In this document: positions 37,420 to 46,474 of the stretch, in pieces | Position numbering within the stretch: position 1 is the first letter of the stretch | Layout: each line of letters begins with the position of its first letter | Assembly (NCBI RefSeq): GCF_000368625.1 | Contig: NZ_KB849580.1 | Coordinates: 186,001 to 250,000, forward strand | DNA: 64,000 nucleotides | Direction: 5' to 3' | Source: Acinetobacter schindleri CIP 107287 | Lineage (GTDB): Bacteria; Pseudomonadota; Gammaproteobacteria; Pseudomonadales; Moraxellaceae | Program-made: the position numbers and the translations under genes | The notes under the pieces: generated by a model | Told to the model about the DNA's origin: nothing | The model's database searches: none | What the model saw: the letters and a program-made list of their open reading frames with translations, nothing else

Positions 37420-37439
37420 TATGATGAGGAATGCCCTAA

Positions 37440-37967
37440 ATGGCGAATGACAACCAAAATCAAGTCTTAGATGAACAAACTGATGTGGTAGATGAAAAAG
37501 CTACAAAACGTGTGCGCAAATCTAAGCCAAAAACGACTGAAGGTGGTTCTACTGCTAGCTTATTTGGTATCGAACCTTATCAACCGAAAAAAAATGAAGA
37601 ATACATGTCTGAGGGTCAGCTTGAACACTTCCGCCAGATTTTGCTGGCTTGGAAAGCTGAGTTGATGACTGAAGTTGACCGTACGCTGAATACCATGCAA
37701 GACGAAAATACGGCACTTCCAGATGTAAACGACCGTGCAACACAAGAAGAAGAATTTGCGATTGAACTACGTACCCGTGATCGTGAACGTAAACTGATCC
37801 GCAAAATCGAACAGTCTATCGAAGCAATCAAAAATGATGACTACGGTTTCTGTGAAACTTGTGGTATCGAAATCGGTCTGCGTCGTTTAGAAGCGCGTCC
37901 AACTGCGACTTTATGTATTGACTGTAAGACTCTTGCTGAAATCAAAGAGAAGCAAAATAACGGTTAA
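37440..37967 (+). CDS. dksA: RNA polymerase-binding transcription factor DksA
   Basis: DksA enters the RNA polymerase secondary channel and works with ppGpp in the stringent response. The 175-residue protein has a basic N-terminal extension of about 45 residues (KRVRKSKPK) and a coiled coil with the DxxDxA tip DVNDRA (about 100-105). The C-terminal C4 zinc finger is C-x2-C-x17-C-x2-C (CETC near 138, CIDC near 159). The spacing matches canonical DksA. gluQ follows after two bases, the conserved gammaproteobacterial pair. Confidence 0.96.
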   Translation: MANDNQNQVLDEQTDVVDEKATKRVRKSKPKTTEGGSTASLFGIEPYQPKKNEEYMSEGQLEHFRQILLAWKAELMTEVDRTLNTMQDENTALPDVNDRATQEEEFAIELRTRDRERKLIRKIEQSIEAIKNDDYGFCETCGIEIGLRRLEARPTATLCIDCKTLAEIKEKQNNG

Positions 37968-37969
37968 TC

Positions 37970-38917
37970 GTGACTGTTGAGAATTCCTCAGCCGAGCACA
38001 GCTCCCTTGCGGAGCATGCTCCTCATGCGCAGCGGCGAAACGATGTTTCGCTAACTCGCTACTCAGGTCGGTTCGCGCCATCGCCAACCGGCCCTTTACA
38101 TTTTGGTTCCCTCATTACTGCAGTCGCCAGCTACTGCGATGCCCGTGCCCATCAGGGTCAATGGCTGGTTCGTATTGAAGACACCGATATTCCCCGCATT
38201 TATCCCGGTAGTGAAGATCATATTCTTCGTGCCATGGATGCCTTTGGTTTCGATCCCGATGCCGCAATCATTTTTCAAAAAGACCGCCTAGACATTTATG
38301 ATGCTGTGATTGAACAGCTACGTCAGCAGGGTCTGGTCTATGCCTGCCAATGTACGCGCAAGATGCTCGGTTCCAATCATATCTATCAGGATACCTGCCG
38401 TGATTTAGGCTTAGCTTTCGAACATCAGGCGATTCGCTTAAAAGTTGAAGATGTCGAAATCTGTTTTGATGATCCGTTGCAAGGTCATCATTGCTCTAAT
38501 CTTAAGCATGATCTGGGAGATTTTGTCCTGAAGCGCCGTGATGGCATCATTAACTATCAGCTGGCAGTCGTGGTGGATGATTACCTGCAAGGTATAACTC
38601 ATGTGGTACGTGGCGCGGACCTGCTGGATAATACCGAACGTCAGATTTATCTGGGCCAATTGCTCGGCTACCCTCGTCTGCAGTATATGCACCTGCCACT
38701 CGCAATGAATGATCAGGGTCAGAAACTCTCTAAACAGAATCTGGCGCAAGCACTGGATTTAACTCAGGCGCCGCAATTATTAAAACAGGTACTTAAAGCT
38801 TTGCATCAGGCTGAAGTTGAACTGGATACTCCGGAAAAAATGCTGAAACAGGCGGTGGCACAATGGAATATCGAACGGATTCCACACACAACTGAGCTAC
38901 AAGGCTACTATTTATAA
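37970..38917 (+). CDS. gluQ: Glutamyl-queuosine tRNA(Asp) synthetase
   Basis: This truncated glutamyl-tRNA synthetase paralogue attaches glutamate to the queuosine in the tRNA-Asp anticodon. It has 315 residues from a GTG directly after dksA. The conserved core starts only at residue about 31 (YSGRFAPSPTGPLHFGSL), so there is a roughly 26-residue extension not present in E. coli GluQ-RS. That extension is encoded by a palindrome cluster. The HIGH-like HFGS, DDYLQGITHVVRGADLL and KMSKS-like KLSKQ motifs are present, as is the CQC zinc half-site. No other in-frame start lies closer to the core. Confidence 0.93.
   Translation: MTVENSSAEHSSLAEHAPHAQRRNDVSLTRYSGRFAPSPTGPLHFGSLITAVASYCDARAHQGQWLVRIEDTDIPRIYPGSEDHILRAMDAFGFDPDAAIIFQKDRLDIYDAVIEQLRQQGLVYACQCTRKMLGSNHIYQDTCRDLGLAFEHQAIRLKVEDVEICFDDPLQGHHCSNLKHDLGDFVLKRRDGIINYQLAVVVDDYLQGITHVVRGADLLDNTERQIYLGQLLGYPRLQYMHLPLAMNDQGQKLSKQNLAQALDLTQAPQLLKQVLKALHQAEVELDTPEKMLKQAVAQWNIERIPHTTELQGYYL
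37998..38051. repeat. Cluster of palindromes at the 5' end of gluQ
   Basis: Three inverted repeats lie side by side: GCTCC-CTTGC-GGAGC (38001-38015), the perfect 12-bp GGAGCATGCTCC (38011-38022), and GCGAAAC-GAT-GTTTCGC (38035-38051). They are more GC-rich than the surroundings and encode residues 11-28 of the gluQ frame. This looks like a small palindromic repeat inserted between dksA and gluQ. Dispersion elsewhere in the genome is not testable here. Confidence 0.55.
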
Positions 38918-38966
38918 AGGGCTGTTTTGGCTTAAGCTAAAGAAAAATTCAGGTGGAAGTCAGTCT

Positions 38967-39227
38967 ATGTTTTTTATTTTTGGTGTTGGACCGAAAACCA
39001 AAGTCATTGAGAAAAGTCAGTTCTTGTGTCCAGTGTGCCGAACCCGAGCCGGTTACGAACTGAGACAGCAGCGTAATTATTTTTCCTTATTCTTTATTCC
39101 CTTGATTCCCCTGTCGAAAGCCAAGGATGCTTTTGTGCGCTGTAATCACTGCGGTACGGTCATGCCAAGCACAGTTCTCGACCATGCCCAGCCTGACTCG
39201 AACCGTCAGTCTAATCTAGAAGCTTGA
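38967..39227 (+). CDS. Small zinc-ribbon protein
   Basis: This 86-residue protein has two CxxC pairs, CPVC (about residues 21-24) and CNHC (about 59-62), separated by a hydrophobic stretch (NYFSLFFIPLIPLSKAKD). The pattern is that of zinc-ribbon family proteins with an FFxFIPL core. Its function is unknown. It starts 49 bases after gluQ. Its 3' end overlaps the converging ftsW gene by 12 bases. Confidence 0.75.
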   Translation: MFFIFGVGPKTKVIEKSQFLCPVCRTRAGYELRQQRNYFSLFFIPLIPLSKAKDAFVRCNHCGTVMPSTVLDHAQPDSNRQSNLEA

Positions 39228-40412
39228 TTCCTCACGGCTTGGATTACTTTCACGAGTCGTGGCATCAATCTTGAGAATCAGGCTGATCATCATGGCACAC
39301 ATAATCAGCGAAGAACCACCATAACTGATAAATGGCAGGGTCAAACCCTTGGTTGGCAGCATGCCCATGTTCATGCCTGCATTCACCAAAACCTGTAACA
39401 GGAAAATAATACTAATGCCATATGCCAGATAACCGGCACGCAGGTAATGGTTTTTCAGGGCACGATGACCAATGCGAATACAGCAGACAATCATGCTGAA
39501 AGACAGAATCAGAACGATCGCAATGCCCAGAAAACCGAATTCCTCACCCAGAATTGCCAGCATAAAATCGGTATGCGCTTCAGGTAGGTAAGACATTTTC
39601 TGAATACTGTGTCCCAAACCGACACCCGTCCATTCTCCACGACCAAAAGCCATGAGCGCATTGGATAGCTGATAACCCGTACCCAGCGGATCTTCCCAAG
39701 GATTCGAGAAAGACAGGAAACGCTGCAGACGATATGGCTCAAAAGCAATTGCAGCGATCAACGCGCCAATAATGACGCCGAAAGCCAGACCAAACTGGTT
39801 CCACGGCGCACCCGCCAGGAAGAACACTCCAAGCATGGTTAGCGTGATGACTACGGTTGCCCCCAAGTCCGGCTCAAGCATGACCAACAGGATGGTTGCC
39901 CCCATGATGATACTTAAGCGTCCCAAACCGGAAATCTTGTTGCGTACCTCTTCAGCACGGCGCACTACGTAATCTGCAGTGAAGATTGCCATCATTACCT
40001 TCGCTACTTCGGAAGCCTGTAAGGTAAAGCCAGCAAGACGAATCCAGCGCTTGGAACCATTGACTTCAGTACCGACCAGCAATACTGCCAATAGCAGCAG
40101 AATAGTCACAAACCATAAAAAGAAAGTACTGTTAAACCAGCGATTTAAAGGAATCTTATAAGTAGCATAGGCGACTGCTGCCCCAGCCCCGATCGAGATG
40201 GCATGTCGGGTAATGTAGTGAAAGGCATTGCCATTAATTCGTTCTGCATACGGCATCGAAGCCGATGCCACCATGATTGAACCAATACACAGCAAAGCCA
40301 ATACACAGAAAATCAGCACATTACGTGGATTAACTTCAGCGGGTAACTTGGGTAGCCACTGCTCGTAGATTTGAGTAATTTTATTGATCGCAGTCTGAGC
40401 AAACTCAGCCAT
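39216..40412 (-). CDS. ftsW: Septal peptidoglycan polymerase FtsW
   Basis: FtsW is a SEDS-family glycosyltransferase that polymerises septal lipid II together with FtsI. The 398 residues hold about ten membrane helices. The large periplasmic-loop region contains GRGEWTGVGLGHSIQKMSYLPEAHTDFMLAILGEE (given here only as its position, about residues 255-289), with the essential Asp in HTDF. The C-terminal motif is LTLPFISYGGSS. Its neighbour murD, 20 bases upstream, supports FtsW over RodA. Confidence 0.93.
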   Translation of the reverse strand: MAEFAQTAINKITQIYEQWLPKLPAEVNPRNVLIFCVLALLCIGSIMVASASMPYAERINGNAFHYITRHAISIGAGAAVAYATYKIPLNRWFNSTFFLWFVTILLLLAVLLVGTEVNGSKRWIRLAGFTLQASEVAKVMMAIFTADYVVRRAEEVRNKISGLGRLSIIMGATILLVMLEPDLGATVVITLTMLGVFFLAGAPWNQFGLAFGVIIGALIAAIAFEPYRLQRFLSFSNPWEDPLGTGYQLSNALMAFGRGEWTGVGLGHSIQKMSYLPEAHTDFMLAILGEEFGFLGIAIVLILSFSMIVCCIRIGHRALKNHYLRAGYLAYGISIIFLLQVLVNAGMNMGMLPTKGLTLPFISYGGSSLIMCAMMISLILKIDATTRESNPSREESSF

Positions 40413-40432
40413 ATCACGAATCCTTGTTGTTC

Positions 40433-41854
<1,422 letters not shown>

Positions 41855-41887
41855 TCATCTTTCTGCAGATTTTTTTGTATATTGCAT

Positions 41888-41918
41888 AAAAAAGCCATCA
41901 TAAAAATGATGGCTTTTT
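41888..41918. terminator. Bidirectional terminator at the end of the feo operon
   Basis: The stem AGCCATCAT (41893-41901), loop AAAA and ATGATGGCT (41906-41914) are flanked by A and T runs. On the minus strand it follows the Cys-rich gene of the feo operon and precedes murD. Confidence 0.9.
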
Positions 41919-41940
41919 CACTTTTAAGTTTGCTAGAAAA

Positions 41941-42192
41941 TTATTTCCATTTCACTGCTTGCTGAGCAGGCTTTTTCTCTGCTGGTTGCTCGGATGCCGG
42001 ACAGGCACAATTGCCTCCACAACCACTGGCCATCGCAGGTTTTAACCATTTCGCCAGCTTATGCCAGCCTTGGGCTTCACAAGCATTGGACAGCTTCAGG
42101 AAGACCGAGCGTGAAGTATTCGGAAATACCTTCTTAAATACCACCACTGCACTCCAAAGCACCAGTGCCGTCACAATCAGAATTTCAATCAT
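41941..42192 (-). CDS. FeoB-associated Cys-rich membrane protein
   Basis: This 83-residue protein has one N-terminal transmembrane helix (IEILIVTALVLWSAVVVF), a short basic segment and the Cys cluster GCGGNCACP near residues 57-65, then a Lys/Gln/Pro tail. Small proteins of this build follow feoB in many bacteria and are thought to help Fe(II) transport, in the place FeoC takes in enterobacteria. It lies 36 bases after feoB on the same strand and before the operon terminator. Confidence 0.85.
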   Translation of the reverse strand: MIEILIVTALVLWSAVVVFKKVFPNTSRSVFLKLSNACEAQGWHKLAKWLKPAMASGCGGNCACPASEQPAEKKPAQQAVKWK

Positions 42193-42228
42193 TTCAATCT
42201 CCCCTTCATTGTACTATTTCAGTCAGTA

Positions 42229-44085
42229 TTAACCGAAATAGTGTGAAGCAATCTGATAAGTCAGGAATGACATGATATATGCCAGACCAAACAGATAAAC
42301 TGTCATAAAGCCCACAGTTTTCCATGAACCTGTTTCACGTTTTACTGTTGCCAGAGTTGCCAGACAGTGTGGTGCATAGATAAACCAAACTAGTAACGAT
42401 AAACCGGTTGCCAGTGTCCAGCCTAATTCACCGCCACCGCTAATCAAAGCTGCAAGCCCTTCAGACATCGCATCTTCATCAACTGCTGACAAGGCATAAA
42501 CTGTACCCAGTGCGGCCACAACCACTTCACGAGCTGCCATTGCTGGAATCAGCGCAATACAGATCTGCCAGTTAAAGCCCAACGGTGCAAAGATTGGCTG
42601 GATAAAATGACCAATCATCCCTGCAAAGGAATAATCAATATCTGGTAACGTGGCCCCTTCAGGCGGTTGTGGGAAGGTACACAGGAACCACAGCAGAATC
42701 GACAATGCGAAGATGATGCCACCCACACGCTTCAAGAAGATCTTGCCGCGATCCAGCAAACCAATCCAGACGTTCTTGATATCTGGAAAACGATAACTTG
42801 GCAGCTCCATTAGCAGCATATGCTCTGATTTGTCTTTGCTGAAAAACTTCAACACAAACGAAACAATCAGCGCACTTAGAATGCCTGCCATATACAGAGC
42901 AAACAGCACCAAGCCTTGCAGGTTAAAAATACCCCAGACCGACTGTGATGGAATGAATGCAGCAATCAGCAATGCATATACCGGCAGACGAGCCGAACAG
43001 GTCATCAAGGGTGCTACAAAAATTGTGGTCAAACGGTCACGTGGATCACTGATGGTACGTGACGCCATGATGCCCGGAATTGCACAGGCAAAGCTTGACA
43101 ACAATGGAATGAAGGCACGACCAGAAAGACCGGCTTTGTACATCAATTTATCCAGCAGGAATGCAGCACGTGGCAGATAACCGGATTCTTCCAATACCAA
43201 GATAAAGAAGAACAGGATCAGAATCTGTGGCAAGAACACTACAACGCCGCCGGCACCGGCAATAATCCCATCTACGAGCAGACTATTCAGCAAAGGATGG
43301 GCAATGTTGTCTCCCACTACCTCACCAAGCCAGCCGAAGAAGGTTTCAATCCCATCCATGAAGGGTGCCGCCCAGGCAAATACCGCCTGGAAGATCACGA
43401 ACATCATCACCGCCAGGCTAAGCAGACCGAGTACCGGATGCAGGAAAATTTTATCCAGAAAATCGGTGCGCTTGTCTTCCTGATCCACAAAGTTCACCAC
43501 ATCTTTCAGGATACTTTCAACTTTGTGATGACCGTCACCGCTTAAGCCGGTCATTTCAGTCTCTGGAACAGCATATTTTCCCTGATCCAGTGCATTCATC
43601 AGGTTTTCAACACCGGACTTGCGCACTGCAACCGTTTCAACGACGGGTACACCTAAACGCTCGGACAATTTCTGGGTATTGATCTGCATCCCACGACGGC
43701 GTGCTTCATCCATCATGTTCAGAACGAGTAACACCGGACGGCCGAGCTGGATCATTTCCAGAACCAGACCGAGATGCAGTTTCAGATTGGTGGCATCGAC
43801 CACACATAGGAATGCATCCTGCTGTTCTTCATCTGCAATTTTGCCCTGTACAACATCACGGGTAATCGCTTCATCCGGACTGGTAGCATCCAGACTATAA
43901 GTCCCCGGCAGATCCAGTACACGCACAGCCTTGCCCGATGGCAAAGTAAAGTGACCTACTTTACGTTCTACTGTCACTCCGGCATAGTTGCCGACTTTTT
44001 GACGTGTACCTGTTAAATGGTTGAATAATGAGGTTTTACCACAGTTAGGGTTACCGACAAGGGCAATACGTAAGGCATCACTCAT
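42229..44085 (-). CDS. feoB: Ferrous iron transport protein B
   Basis: FeoB is the inner-membrane Fe(II) permease with a cytoplasmic G-protein domain. The 618-residue protein shows G1 GNPNCGKTS (about 11-19), G3 DLPGTYSL (about 60), G4 NMMDEA (about 124), then the helical domain and the membrane core. The core contains the Gate motifs with conserved Cys (FACAIPGIMASRT and APLMTCSARLPVY). It is shorter than E. coli FeoB (773) but within the range of the family. Its start overlaps the feoA stop by four bases. Confidence 0.96.
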   Translation of the reverse strand: MSDALRIALVGNPNCGKTSLFNHLTGTRQKVGNYAGVTVERKVGHFTLPSGKAVRVLDLPGTYSLDATSPDEAITRDVVQGKIADEEQQDAFLCVVDATNLKLHLGLVLEMIQLGRPVLLVLNMMDEARRRGMQINTQKLSERLGVPVVETVAVRKSGVENLMNALDQGKYAVPETEMTGLSGDGHHKVESILKDVVNFVDQEDKRTDFLDKIFLHPVLGLLSLAVMMFVIFQAVFAWAAPFMDGIETFFGWLGEVVGDNIAHPLLNSLLVDGIIAGAGGVVVFLPQILILFFFILVLEESGYLPRAAFLLDKLMYKAGLSGRAFIPLLSSFACAIPGIMASRTISDPRDRLTTIFVAPLMTCSARLPVYALLIAAFIPSQSVWGIFNLQGLVLFALYMAGILSALIVSFVLKFFSKDKSEHMLLMELPSYRFPDIKNVWIGLLDRGKIFLKRVGGIIFALSILLWFLCTFPQPPEGATLPDIDYSFAGMIGHFIQPIFAPLGFNWQICIALIPAMAAREVVVAALGTVYALSAVDEDAMSEGLAALISGGGELGWTLATGLSLLVWFIYAPHCLATLATVKRETGSWKTVGFMTVYLFGLAYIMSFLTYQIASHYFG

Positions 44086-44342
44086 GCCGACACTCCAGCT
44101 TCAATTTCAATTTTGGCTGCCTCTGACTTACGCAGGGCAAAACGGGTAAAACCGACCTGAATTAAAATCGGATCCCCACCAAAAATACCTTTGGTAATGA
44201 CCTGCACTTCTGTGCCAGGCACAAAACCCAACGTTTCCAGGCGACTCGCCACGACATCGTGTTGAGCGCCCTCGCCATCAGTAGTTCGATTAACCTTTCG
44301 AATGATAGCTGTTTGCTTCACTTTCAAATCCGACAAACGCAC
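44082..44342 (-). CDS. feoA: Ferrous iron transport protein A
   Basis: FeoA is a small SH3-like cytosolic protein that works with FeoB. I place the start at the GTG at 44342, nine bases after AGGA, giving 86 residues beginning MRLSDLKVKQTAIIRKV. The hydrophobic codons further upstream overlap the promoter and are not credible. Landmarks are SRLETLGFVPGTEVQVI and the final GFTRFALRKSEAAKI. It is the first gene of feoA-feoB-Cys-rich, behind a Fur-type box. Confidence 0.9.
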   Translation of the reverse strand: MRLSDLKVKQTAIIRKVNRTTDGEGAQHDVVASRLETLGFVPGTEVQVITKGIFGGDPILIQVGFTRFALRKSEAAKIEIEAGVSA

Positions 44343-44369
44343 CGCGAAAATTCCTAAACTATTTTGTAC

Positions 44370-44399
44370 AGTATACAAACAAATGAGAATAATTAACAA
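44370..44399 (-). promoter_or_regulatory. feo promoter with embedded Fur box
   Basis: On the minus strand a -35 TTGTTA (44394-44399) and a -10 TATACT (44370-44375) are 18 bases apart. Inside, plus-strand TGAGAATAATTAACA (44384-44398) matches the Fur 7-1-7 consensus TGATAATnATTATCA at 12 of 14 defined positions. Fur-Fe(II) binding there would block the polymerase and repress feo when iron is plentiful. Confidence 0.75.
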
Positions 44400-44516
44400 A
44401 TAAGATTAATTACAAACCGATTTAGCTTATATCACATCGACACTGTAATAAAATTAAACTACATTGGAGAATATCAATACTCATTATCGCTTTTTTAGAT
44501 CAGATTCTTTCATCCT

Positions 44517-45434
44517 ATGTTGAATAAAAAACCCCGTATTCCCGCTCCTGTCCAGATTCCGGAAAATGCCCAGTTTCTGCACGGTTATCGTGACTATCTG
44601 ATTGCACAAACCGTAAGTCCTCATACGCGGAATGCCTATTTATCTGATTTAATTCAATGCAATAGTTGCCTAACTAAAGCCTTACCAGAATGGAATCATG
44701 ATGATGTCTCGGATGTATTGATTGAGCTGACCAAACAGCAAAAAAGTCCACGTTCAATTGCACGCTGTTTGTCCGCCCTGCGCTCATTTTATAAATTCTT
44801 GCGTGAACAAAAGCTGAGAAATGACAATCCGGTTGCTGCACACAAGACACCAAAACTGGGACGTGCCCTGCCCAAAGATCTTTCTGAAGCCGATGTTGAA
44901 GCACTAATCAATGCACCGGATATCAATACTGCCTTGGGTTTACGTGACCGGGCGATGCTGGAAGTGCTCTATGCCTGTGGATTACGTGTGACAGAACTAC
45001 TCAACCTGCGACTGGAACTGATTAACCTAAAACAAGGCTATCTGCGTATCGTAGGTAAAGGCAACAAAGAACGATTAGTACCCATGGGGCAGGTCGCCTG
45101 CGAATGGATCGAGAAATATCTGAATGAAGCACGTCCGCAATTGTACAAGACAGCAACCGACTATCTGTTCCTGACCCAGCATGGTGGCATCATGAGCCGA
45201 CAGAATTTCTGGTATGCGATCAAGCGTTATGCACTACAGGCCGGTGTCCAGGCAGAGCTTTCCCCCCATACCTTGCGTCATGCCTTTGCCACCCACCTGT
45301 TGAATCATGGTGCAGATCTACGTGTCGTGCAGATGCTGTTGGGACATAGTGACCTGTCGACCACCCAAATTTATACCCACGTGGCACAAGTGCGTATGCA
45401 ACAGCTGCATGCGTCACATCATCCACGGGCCTGA
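44517..45434 (+). CDS. xerD: Site-specific tyrosine recombinase XerD
   Basis: XerD with XerC resolves chromosome dimers at dif. The 305 residues have an N-terminal SAM-like DNA-binding domain (about 17-105) and the catalytic domain with R157, K181, H251-x2-R254, H277 and nucleophile Y286. The C-terminal tail, ending QLHASHHPRA, matches the XerD rather than the XerC type. It diverges from the feo operon. dsbC follows on the same strand, then hom, an order also known from other gammaproteobacteria. Confidence 0.95.
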   Translation: MLNKKPRIPAPVQIPENAQFLHGYRDYLIAQTVSPHTRNAYLSDLIQCNSCLTKALPEWNHDDVSDVLIELTKQQKSPRSIARCLSALRSFYKFLREQKLRNDNPVAAHKTPKLGRALPKDLSEADVEALINAPDINTALGLRDRAMLEVLYACGLRVTELLNLRLELINLKQGYLRIVGKGNKERLVPMGQVACEWIEKYLNEARPQLYKTATDYLFLTQHGGIMSRQNFWYAIKRYALQAGVQAELSPHTLRHAFATHLLNHGADLRVVQMLLGHSDLSTTQIYTHVAQVRMQQLHASHHPRA

Positions 45435-45531
45435 ACCTGAACTGACAACGTGTACAGAGAAGTTCAACCTGCAAACTATTTTTTTGTTATGCTAGGCATC
45501 TATTTTTATCTAAGAACAAAAAGGGTTATCC

Positions 45532-46347
45532 ATGACATTTGCCCGCTCCAGTCTGTTTATCGCATGTATGCTTGCTGCAGGTTTCAGTCTTACTGCTTGC
45601 TCCAACTCTAATCAAAACGATAAAAAGTCAGATACTTTAACTGCAAGTGCACCAGCGACGGGTGAAGCATCTACCGTATCAGAACGTAATGCTCAGCAAC
45701 GCCTGATCTCAACCCTGGAAGGTCACTTCAAAAAGGCTGGTATTAAGGCAAAAATCACTGGCGTTAAAACCACTGAAGTACCCAATCTGTTCTGGGTCAG
45801 CTTGGAAGGCATGTCGTCTGTCTATGCGACCAGTGATGGTAAATATATCATTCAGGGTGATGTGATCCGCCTGGGTGACAAACAGCTGTATAATGTCAGC
45901 GAAACCCTGCAATCCGATGTAAACAAGAAAATCTTTGCAGCACTAAAAGCCGAAGACCTGTTGATTTACCCTGCCAAAGGCAACAAAGCCAAGCATATTA
46001 TCTATGTCTTTACCGATGTTAGCTGCCCGTACTGCCATAAATTCCACGAACAGATGGATGAGATGAACAATAAAGGCATTGAGGTACGTTATATCGCATG
46101 GCCACGTGGTGAGCAGCATATGCCAGCCATGGAAGCAATCTGGTGTAGTGCCGACCGTCGTGCTGCCTTTGATACCGCTATTGCCGGTGGATCAATTACA
46201 CCAGCAACCTGTCAAAATCCTGTGAAAGATCAATATCAAATGGGTCTGAATATCGGTGTGAACGGTACCCCGGGTGTCTATAGTTCAGAGGGTGTTTACC
46301 TGGGCGGATACATGTCGACCGCTGAACTTTTGGACCGTCTTAAATAA
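45532..46347 (+). CDS. dsbC: DsbC-type disulfide isomerase, predicted lipoprotein
   Basis: This is a thioredoxin-fold isomerase or reductase of the cell envelope. The 271 residues start with a lipoprotein signal (ACMLAAGFSLTAC, lipidated Cys23), a low-complexity Ser/Thr/Ala linker, then the DsbC N-terminal dimerisation domain (about 58-140) and the catalytic domain. The active site is C165-P-Y-C168, and the cis-Pro loop is NGTPGVY. Classic DsbC is soluble in the periplasm, so the lipobox is notable. Relatives of this gene precede hom in many gammaproteobacteria. Confidence 0.92.
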   Translation: MTFARSSLFIACMLAAGFSLTACSNSNQNDKKSDTLTASAPATGEASTVSERNAQQRLISTLEGHFKKAGIKAKITGVKTTEVPNLFWVSLEGMSSVYATSDGKYIIQGDVIRLGDKQLYNVSETLQSDVNKKIFAALKAEDLLIYPAKGNKAKHIIYVFTDVSCPYCHKFHEQMDEMNNKGIEVRYIAWPRGEQHMPAMEAIWCSADRRAAFDTAIAGGSITPATCQNPVKDQYQMGLNIGVNGTPGVYSSEGVYLGGYMSTAELLDRLK

Positions 46348-46474
46348 CTCATTTTAATAAGTTATTTTACTTTATGTTATACATAAAGATATTCTGAGAT
46401 CACCCTAGAGTCAGCGCGTTTTTTTAGCTATGATTTAGGCTCTCGTAAAAAACTGTTTATATTTGGAGTGTGAC

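Noticed and set aside
46348..46474. Threonine attenuator in front of hom
   Set aside because: I searched for a leader peptide with Thr/Ile codons followed by competing hairpins. Only short AT-rich hairpins (for example 46370-46388) are present.
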